Origin: Topomyia yanbarensis
Taxonomy: Eukaryota; Arthropoda; Insecta; Diptera; Culicidae
Direction: 5' to 3'
DNA length: 64,000 bases
NCBI RefSeq assembly: GCF_030247195.1
Contig: NC_080672.1
Coordinates: forward strand, 63,208,549-63,272,548
Shown: positions 57,173 through 64,000 of the stretch, one piece after another
How the letters are laid out: each line of letters begins with the position of its first letter
How positions within the stretch are numbered: position 1 is the stretch's first letter
The notes under the pieces: generated by a model
The model's input: the letters and a program-made list of their open reading frames with translations, nothing else
What the model was told of the DNA's origin: nothing
Database searches by the model: none
Made by a program: the position numbers and the translations under genes

Positions 57173-57591
57173 GAGGCATGGCTTACTATATTTTTATACT
57201 GACGAGGTAGAAAGTTGGTGTCTTCGACAAAGTTTTAGGAATGCTCATAATGAAGAATTTTGTTCAACAACTTGAGCTTGTAGGACTTAATGTTATCGAT
57301 TTATAAAGCGGCAAACCCGTTAAATTTAGCTTTTTAATATAGCTTTTTTCACTGTGACTTTTCGTACAAACGATGTTCCAGACAAATATTGAGGTATTAA
57401 AACCACTAAATTTAAGGGTGTTGCCATAGAAAACGCTTTACAAATCGATAACACTAAATTCTACAAGTTCAACTAGTTCAGCAAAATTCTTTATTACGAG
57501 TATTTCTAAAACTTTGTCGAAGACACCGACTTTCTACCTTGTCAGCATAAAAGTTTTATTTTTTTAATTTGATCGTAGTAAGCCATGCCTA
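57173..57591. mobile_element. Foldback element with long inverted arms
   Basis: Arms of roughly 140-155 bp (57173-57312 and 57438-57591) are diverged inverted copies, sharing GGCATGGCTTACTA, GTCTTCGACAAAGTTTTAG and GTTATCGATTT. The spacer is about 125 bp. The right arm carries an A/T-rich insertion near its outer end. No TSD was recognised. Confidence 0.75.
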
Positions 57592-58024
57592 AGCCCCCAG
57601 ATATTCCAGTAGACATCTTCTCTGATACACTTGACAAAGGGATATCCCGTATGAAAGGTGTGAGCGTTTAGAAGAAATGCTAGTGCGGGTGACAACATAC
57701 AATCATGTTTTAGTTGTATCATTTAGAATCTTATAGAGACCGCCTAGAGGTGGTTGTGGGAACAAGAGGGTTAATAAGTATTACACCATTTGGACATCAT
57801 GGTGTAACACTTATTAAATCCCAGATTATATGGGCATTTGTTGGGTGATCGCACTCTTTAACTCGTAACTCCGTAACCGGTAGTCCGATCGACAAACAAA
57901 TCAATAGCAGCTTTTAGGTAGTTAAATCTTACATTAGAAATTAAGTATGAGCGATTCGGTTCAGCTATCTTTGAGAACGCTGAACGCTTTAATACTTACG
58001 AAGTTACAAACGCTGCTGTCTCAA
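57592..58024. other. Unassigned sequence with a hairpin
   Basis: Noncoding; contains the 57771-57817 hairpin listed separately. Confidence 0.4.
57771..57817. repeat. 19-bp stem hairpin
   Basis: TTAATAAGTATTACACCAT (57771-57789) is mirrored by ATGGTGTAACACTTATTAA (57799-57817) with one mismatch and a 9-base loop. Confidence 0.88.
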
Positions 58025-58254
58025 ACGCGAACACACAAACGCCCGTGTTTGCGCGATAATGTATCAGTCACATCCGGAAATATTTACCCTCCGTCCTAGC
58101 AATCCAAGAATACATTCAGTTGGACCAATCAAAAAATAACATTCATCTCCACTAGACAACGCGTTCCGTGGCGACATGACCGGGGACTCTAGTGATATGG
58201 AAGAACTCAGTTTCTTCTATTTAGTATCTGAACCGTATACCAAAAATTAAGTAC

Positions 58255-59131
58255 CGTAAAACGGGGTGACTTTGATCACTCGAAACTTTTTTCGCATATT
58301 GCTTATTTAGCCAGAATAGTCTACCGAATCATTTAGATTTGAAATCAGTTTTACTCTAAACTTATAAAATGCTGATTTGATATACTTTGATCGATTAAAA
58401 ACTACAAAAAACCGAAATTTTACTTTAACTAATATTTACGAAGCTTCGTAAAGTGTCCAATTTTTGTAAAACAAATAAATCGTAGATTTTAGCAGGAGTA
58501 ATAAATTCCAAGCGAGTTTTTATTTTTTTTTTTTTTTGGGGTCGAATGGACCAAATTCATATTTAAATGTTCGCTTATTTGAAAAAAAATGTGAAGCTAG
58601 TTGTTTCGAATAATTTCACAGTAAAATTCGCAATATTTTTTACATTCAATACTCCAACGTTTAAAAATGAATGAAACTCTTTCTACATTGATAAACCACT
58701 CAAACAAAACAAATTTAGCAGTAAAACCGTTTTCAGATTCTTTTATTCTAGTTGGACAAGAGTTATACGAATTTTGGTCACTTCAATTTGACAGCATTTT
58801 GAAACACTTTGTACAATACCAATTGACCTGTATTTAACAATGAATATCTTTTCAGAATTAGTCCAAATAAACATTTGAAGGAAACCCATTGACATCAAAA
58901 ACTTAATGTGAGTAAACATGGAGGTTATCAAACTCACCCCGTAATACGAAAAAGGACTTCAAATTGAAATCATTATAAAAAAAATAGTTTTAAGTGGACA
59001 ATTTCAGGTAAACCATCCAACCTTATTCTCCAGTACATGGTTTAAAAATATTTAACTTGAAAAAAATGTGTTGCGTCTAAAAATATGTAATGAATACTTC
59101 GAAAAGTGATCGATTTCACCCCGGTTTACGG
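58255..59131. mobile_element. 877-bp Tc1/mariner-type MITE, copy 1
   Basis: The left end CCGTAAAACGGGGTGACTTT is matched by a right end whose reverse complement is CCGTAAACCGGGGTGAAATC. TA flanks both sides (58253-58254 and 59132-59133). The interior is AT-rich without transposase. A second copy starts at 63142. Confidence 0.85.
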
Positions 59132-59316
59132 TATCAGGCGAATATGCGAAAAGACACACGGTCATTAAATAAATTTTAAACACGCGAAGTTACATACACG
59201 TTCGCACACGCAACACACAAAGGCACATGCGATCGAACACGTTAACGTACAAACGTTCGAGTCCTTCGCGGTGATACACGCGCTAGCGAAATTCCTGCGC
59301 CCGAATATATCTGAAC

Positions 59317-60443
59317 TAGGGTTGTGGTAACGGTAATACCGGTACCGAAAATCCCTGGAATACCGACCCTTTTTGGGTACCGTAATACCGGTACTAAACA
59401 AAAGCCAGTATTTTCGGTATCATACAATATTTTCATGAAAAATATGTGGGCTCTCTAGGGGGACCTGTTTAAAAATGACTGCAAGATGACTTTTAATTAT
59501 ATTAATTACCTTCTAGATAAATCGTTGAGCTAACACCTTTGTGGGGGAATCAGGTGGGGCCATCATAATAATAGTTCTAGAAGTTAAACATTACTAGCTC
59601 CCGTTGTACTGAACGGTTCGTTTAAATTCTTGCACTATTTTGTCTAAATTAACTTTTAACGATCTTGTACTAAATTTCAAAATATTCACATCTAGCGTAA
59701 GAGACGTAAAAATTTTCTATGATATTTTTTTTTATTAGCAACATTCTGATTGGTTTCCATTATTCACTGGGCGGCTCGTAGTAAGACTATGGTCTATGTC
59801 ATGTCTGCATTTGATTTGCTTTTAAACCTTTATCTATAAAAGAACGAACAGCGATTTAGTAGCTAACAATTTTAGACTTGGTGAACTGCTTCAAATGGGG
59901 CGATTTGTAATTATTGGTGATCGGAAAATTCAGCAAAACTTCATAGTTTACAGGAAAGCAAGGAGCCTGGGTATGCATTTATAGTAAACAAACGACATAA
60001 AGGTCGATACCAATTTACAGAAAAGCAAGAGAGGAAATGCAAGCAACCTGCTCGGTTTCACTACCATTCTTGCTTTGATTTACTGTTGTTAATAGGGTTT
60101 CTTACATTTACCATCTGTTGAAGTCGACGAAAGTCGCACCGCGTAGCAGTTATTGATTTAAAAGTAGCCTAGATTTCGAAATAAAAGAAGGAGCCGCATA
60201 CGAAAAATATCTTCTGTGAAATGAGTCATGCCATTCCGAAACAATTAAATACAATAAACATGTTTTTTGATCAACATCATCTGAGAATAAGGTTTTCGGT
60301 TTGAGCATTCAATTTCACTTTGACACATTCTTCGATTTAAAAAAAATATTCGAGTACCGGTACTTTACCGGTACTATCGGTACTGAGGGCATCAGTACCG
60401 TAGTACCGGTTCTCGCCAAAAAGGGTCGGTACTGCGAACCCTA
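59317..60443. mobile_element. 1127-bp hAT-type element rich in TACCGGTA motifs
   Basis: The element starts TAGGGTTGTGG and its reverse complement starts TAGGGTTCGCAG. A perfect 8-bp TSD, ATCTGAAC (59309-59316 and 60444-60451), fits hAT insertion. Both subterminal regions carry clusters of TACCGGTA and a GACCCTTTTTGG block. No transposase coding was recognised. Confidence 0.82.
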
Positions 60444-60610
60444 ATCTGAACCGTACACATAATAATATCATAATTCAGAATCATGGCCCGCAGTTATTGG
60501 CCTTAAGCAGTGTTTTAGTGGATAACATTTCCTGTCTCGTCTGCAATTGTAGTGAATGATTCTAATGGGGAGCTACAGCTCTACAGCTCCTGCAGGACAA
60601 CTTTCGAATA

Positions 60611-61008
60611 TCTACAAACATCTTTCGCTGTGATGGGTATTTTGAAAAAACAAACAATTTTTTTATAGATTGTTTGATCTGCCGATGAAATTCAATCACT
60701 TTTTTTAGGTAAAGAGATCGGCACAGAAAATAAATTCTGTGAGTTGACTTCTAAAGGGCGAACACGAAATTATTGCGACACCGAAAATTGCCAATTTTCT
60801 TATAATGTTTAAAATCAAACCAAAATTTGAGGGTAGTTTTATACATATATTTACTTCAAAAATCAAAAGAAAAGTTAATCGATGGAGCCTTGAGTGTAAA
60901 ATTGAACGCATTTTCGCTTGATGCCCTCCATCAAAGTCTTTACAGTGTCCTCCGGTACCAGTTTCTCAGTTTTTTTTCCATTTTCTTAACATGTCCTTCT
61001 CGTCTTTG
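60611..61008. other. Unassigned AT-rich sequence
   Basis: Noncoding; nothing recognised. Confidence 0.4.
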
Positions 61009-61170
61009 CAGAGCCGTCCTAAGACTACTCGGGGCCCCTGGGCACAACTGAGTTGAGGGGCCCCTATAATTGAACAGGCATATACTGCCGTTATAAGCTT
61101 AATTATCCCATGTTCTATGGGATTCCCTATATACATGGAACAATTATACGTAGAACGGCAGTATACTGCT
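61009..61170. repeat. Possible hAT terminus and short foldback
   Basis: CAGAGCCGTCCTAAGACTAC followed by GGGGCCCCTGGGCAC looks like a hAT-type MITE end but no opposite end was found. At 61080-61170 ATACTGCCGTT is mirrored by AACGGCAGTAT about 65 bp away, forming a small inverted repeat. Confidence 0.4.
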
Positions 61171-61465
61171 GTAGAGTAGGATGATCAAAAAATGATCCCC
61201 AGCATCAGGGAGCCATCTATGCTACCTTGAGATATATTTTATATTTTTCAAATTTAAGCCAAATCATTCAACCATGTGAAAGTATTAAAAATAATGTAGG
61301 TATCAAAATATATCGAGAAAAAATTTTAGATTTCCATCACTATAGGTGGCCTTGTAAATGTCCAGGTACCGTCGAAAAACAGAAGATGATTTTGATAGAT
61401 CTTAAAAAGCTATAGCATTTCTGACCAATCCTACTGAAAGTCACAAAGAGCATAACATATTTTAT
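61171..61465. other. Unassigned, may include a SINE body
   Basis: Lies on the 3' side of the minus-strand tRNA-like head at 61466-61540, so part may be that SINE's body. No tail or TSD was identified. Confidence 0.35.
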
Positions 61466-61540
61466 GCGGTTATGGGAGTTCGAACTCAGGTGAGCTGCGT
61501 ACAGTGTAATGGACTTACCAGCTGCGCTATTCCCACCCCA
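61466..61540 (-). mobile_element. tRNA-like SINE head
   Basis: The minus strand reads GGGGTGGGAATAGCGCAGCT and contains an A box (TAGCGCAGCTGG) and B box-like GAGTTCGAACTCC at the spacing seen in the two clear SINEs. The two boxes resemble theirs, but the body differs, so it may be another family. A true tRNA gene is unlikely because a complete cloverleaf was not evident. Confidence 0.55.
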
Positions 61541-62657
61541 TATGATATAATCTGATCTTCATTGTTGTAAGACGTTGTTTGGGGCTGAAGAGGGCCTCCG
61601 TCAATAATGAGGAATGATTAAGTAAGGAAAGTTAAACGTCAATTTTACAATGTCGACGATTCATTCAATCATTGCCCTGAGCCAATAAAATTCAACTTGT
61701 TAAAAGATGACGACTACGTGATTTACAAAAGTTGCGTTGATTCGTACAAAGTTGTTTTCAATTGGAAAAAGTCAATTCCCTATTTAAAAAAAACACACTT
61801 TTTTCAGCTACATTTACAGATGATAATATTGAAATCAATCGATATAATGTCGAATCTAAGTGCGCGATTCGAGGTTCATTCTTTTTAGATATTCGTATTT
61901 TTCGCTGCAGGATTCTTTGAAATAGTGTCTCTTCATACACAAATTACCGGTGAGGTAGATTTTTGTTATATATTTTAACAGAAGTTTGGTGCTTTCTTTT
62001 ATAGTGAACGGTTAGGAGAAACGAAGATAGCAAACAAATACGTATTTTCATATTCAACGAATTAGTATCTCATAGATGGCGCCGCTGTAGTTAAGTGGCA
62101 AGTCTAGGGTTTTGATGGTATAGTCGCCTCTCTGATGTCGGTGATAAGCACTCAATGCAGAAGGAGACAGAAAGAAAAAAAATACTAACAATAATTAGCC
62201 TTTTCAACTTTCGAAATTACTCGAACCTATTAATATGAACAACACAATTCATTTCAACAATTCACTACCACAACTATTAGCAGTTTATTCATAATCAGCC
62301 ACAAACAGAAATGCAACCATATACCAACGAAGCTCATCAAATACGAAACGCAAATGCTATATCACTTTGATTGCAAAATTATACAAAATGTAAACCCAAT
62401 CATAATTGAATAAAAATTTAAGTTACAAAAAATTCATTTCAATACCAGTAATGTAAAACACTCGAAATAGGAAACACATCGAATGCACGTGGCCGCGAGG
62501 CACAAATTTTCGACTACTGATTCCTGATTCTGACGGCCTAAAATATTTTTGATAAGGTGGGGTTTGTACAAAAATAACATAATTGATTCTGTACCAGACT
62601 ACGACGGCATAGTGGAAAATGCCTGATCTGGCCACGAAAGTATCGTCAAATCTCAAG
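61541..62657. other. Unassigned noncoding sequence
   Basis: AT-rich, with no gene recognised. Short frames such as the minus-strand one at 62423-62656 match nothing known. Confidence 0.4.
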
Positions 62658-62668
62658 AAGTCTAGGAG

Positions 62669-62924
62669 GAGAATTAAACTGGATTCCTAGTTTTAAGATA
62701 ATTGCAAAAAAAGTTTAAACAGGCTATTGTAACCCACTGTTGTATATAGCATTGAATGTCTAGTTTTAAGATAGCTGTAAAAAATTTCCTCTTTTATAAA
62801 AAAATATTTCAACATTGTAACCTCCAAGTTTTAAGATATCCAACATGTAAAAACAAACGAGTTTGGCACCGTCAAGCTAACGCATTTGTGCCTATCAAAT
62901 AAACGAAATGAAAAAATAAATAAA
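62669..62924 (+). mobile_element. Severely 5'-truncated I-like 3' end
   Basis: The end TTTGGCACCGTCAAGCTAAC ... CTATCAAATAAACGAAATG matches the last bases of the I-clade element at 18985-19040. Several TAGTTTTAAGATA-type motifs precede it, as in that 3' UTR. Flanks AAGTCTAGGAG (62658-62668) and AAGTCCAGGAG (62925-62935) form an 11-bp TSD with one mismatch. The 256-bp copy contains only 3' UTR and tail. Confidence 0.8.
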
Positions 62925-62935
62925 AAGTCCAGGAG

Positions 62936-63139
62936 TCATTTTTAGAGGTTTTCATGAAGATTTGTCCATTCACAATCCCTGATGTGATGAAAAAATTAAA
63001 ATTTTCCACATGCGCGGATCGCTTACCAAACAAGGACTTTGTACCGAATTTCGACATCTTCTTCTTCCACTTTCTGTACAGCTTCCTTGTGCAAATTTTG
63101 CCACCTTGTTGCCGCTCCTGGTGCCTTTCGAACTGTATA
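62936..63139. other. Unassigned short stretch
   Basis: No gene or repeat recognised. Confidence 0.4.
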
Positions 63140-63141
63140 TA

Positions 63142-64000
63142 CCGTAAACCGGGGTGACTTTGACCACTTGAAACTTTTCACGTAGATTGCTTATTTGGCC
63201 AGAATAGTCTACCGTATCCTTAAAATTTGAAATGAGTTTTGCTCTAAAAGTTATAAAATACTGATTTGTTATATTTTTTAAGTATATTTTTCGGTTTTTG
63301 GGTACAAAAACCACAAAAAACCGAAATTTTACTTTACCTTATTTTACGAAGCTTCGTATAGTGTCTATTTTTTTATAAAACAAATAAAGTTTTGATTTTA
63401 ACAAGAGTAATAAATTTTAAGTGAGTTTTAATTTTTCTATAGAGTGGGGTGCGCCAAATTTATTTTCAATAGTTCGCTTATTTTGAAAAGAATTTTTTGT
63501 AAATCTAATTGGGAATAATTTCAGATTATCTCTAGCTAAAATTCGCAATATTTTTGTATATTCAGTGGCGGATCCAGGGGGAGGGTCTTGGGGGTCCGGA
63601 CTCCCCCCCCCCCCTGAAAATTTTTAATATCTTGAGAATTTTTAAAAAAGTTTCTTTTTTAAATTCATTCTAAGTTCAAAACCCCCTCCGAAATTTTTTT
63701 CTGGATCCGCTCCTGTGTATATTCAATACTCCATAGCGTTAAAATGGATGAAACTCTTTGTACATTGATAAACTACTGAAGTAAAACAAGTAGAGCAGTT
63801 GAAAATGTTTTCAGATTCTTTTATTCTAGTTGGGCTCAAATTTTACGAATTTTGGTAACTCGAATTTTACAGTAGATTGGAATACTTTGTACTATACCAA
63901 TTAACATCTATTTTTAATATTTAATAATTGAATATCTTATCATAATTAGTCTAAACAAACATTTGAATGAAAAATATTGAGATCAAGAATTTAATGTGGG
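63142..64000. mobile_element. Tc1/mariner-type MITE, copy 2, running off the window
   Basis: Starts CCGTAAACCGGGGTGACTTT after TA (63140-63141) and aligns with 58255 onwards to the window edge. It is interrupted by a 153-bp hAT MITE at 63563-63715. The right terminus lies outside the window. Confidence 0.85.
63563..63715. mobile_element. 153-bp hAT MITE with perfect 8-bp TSD
   Basis: Starts CAGTGGCGGATCCAG and its reverse complement starts CAGGAGCGGATCCAG. The perfect TSD is TGTATATT (63555-63562 and 63716-63723). The other copy of the host MITE has the uninterrupted site at about 58630-58650. A C14-type run lies at 63603-63614. Confidence 0.92.

Larger units (their letters stand above)
58025..60610 (+). 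repeat. Degenerate repeat family also found at 2.4-4.3 kb, with two insertions
   Basis: 58025-58254, 59132-59316 and 60444-60610 carry the same blocks as the 2010-4516 segment: TCAGTTGGACCAATCAA, ACGTTCGAGTCCTTCGCG and GCTCTACAGCTCC...AGGACAACT. The unit is interrupted by a Tc1-type MITE and a hAT-type element, listed separately. Removing both leaves a continuous diverged unit. Confidence 0.7.

Noticed and set aside
61466..61540. Possible genuine tRNA gene
   Set aside because: Has promoter-like boxes but no convincing cloverleaf, and shares its layout with SINE heads in the window.
30498..64000. piRNA cluster
   Set aside because: The nested element content would be compatible, but sequence alone gives no evidence for it; small-RNA data would be needed.

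Overview
The window is eukaryotic, AT-rich and dominated by transposable elements, with no convincing intact host gene. The mixture (an I-clade non-LTR element, a BEL/Pao relic, a mosquito-type IS630/mariner-like transposase fragment, tRNA-derived SINEs and many TIR/foldback MITEs, all nested) fits a dipteran, most likely a culicine (Aedes-like) mosquito. This host assignment is inference from element content; nothing in the window is species-diagnostic by itself.

Layout. 1-9.7 kb: a 2.5 kb retroposon-like insertion between 172-bp direct repeats (1838-4688), two tRNA-SINE copies with target-site duplications (TSDs), a TTAA-flanked foldback element (7564-8222) and one copy of a 284-bp repeat. 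9.7-19 kb: a 5'-truncated jockey-superfamily element (9718-12440, perfect 12-bp TSD), then a near-complete I-clade element (12858-19045, 14-bp TSD with one mismatch) with ORF1 (zinc knuckles) and ORF2 (endonuclease, reverse transcriptase, RNase H). It is broken visibly by only one stop and one frameshift, so it is the youngest large element here. 19-30 kb: mostly noncoding, with TIR elements, a Penelope-like motif, a 9-bp minisatellite and a reverse-transcriptase fragment cut by a foldback MITE. 30-40 kb: a hAT-type element with a perfect 8-bp TSD inserted into the end of an older TIR element, a 2.45 kb TIR-bounded unit containing an older MITE, and several more MITEs. 40-48.7 kb: a mariner-like transposase relic, then a minus-strand BEL/Pao relic whose protease region is interrupted by an ORF1-only non-LTR copy. 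50.9-54.1 kb: a large 8-bp satellite with higher-order structure and a Penelope-like inverted-repeat element inside the related AAAAGGAC array. 57-64 kb: foldback, Tc1-type and hAT non-autonomous elements nested in a degenerate repeat family shared with 2.4-4.3 kb, a small I-like 3' end, and a TIR element at the right edge carrying a 153-bp hAT MITE for which the other copy shows the empty site.

The coding pieces do not form a pathway. They are remains of independent elements that supplied transposition enzymes for themselves and probably for the SINEs and MITEs. Three stretches (22.7-25.5, 48.8-50.8 and 54.2-57.1 kb) look like single-copy host intronic or intergenic DNA. I found no RNA gene beyond SINE tRNA-like heads, no CRISPR, no operon, and no clearly new biological system. 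The most unusual structures are the satellite higher-order repeat, the Penelope-like palindrome, the long direct repeats at 1.8/4.5 kb and the ORF1-only element in BEL/Pao.
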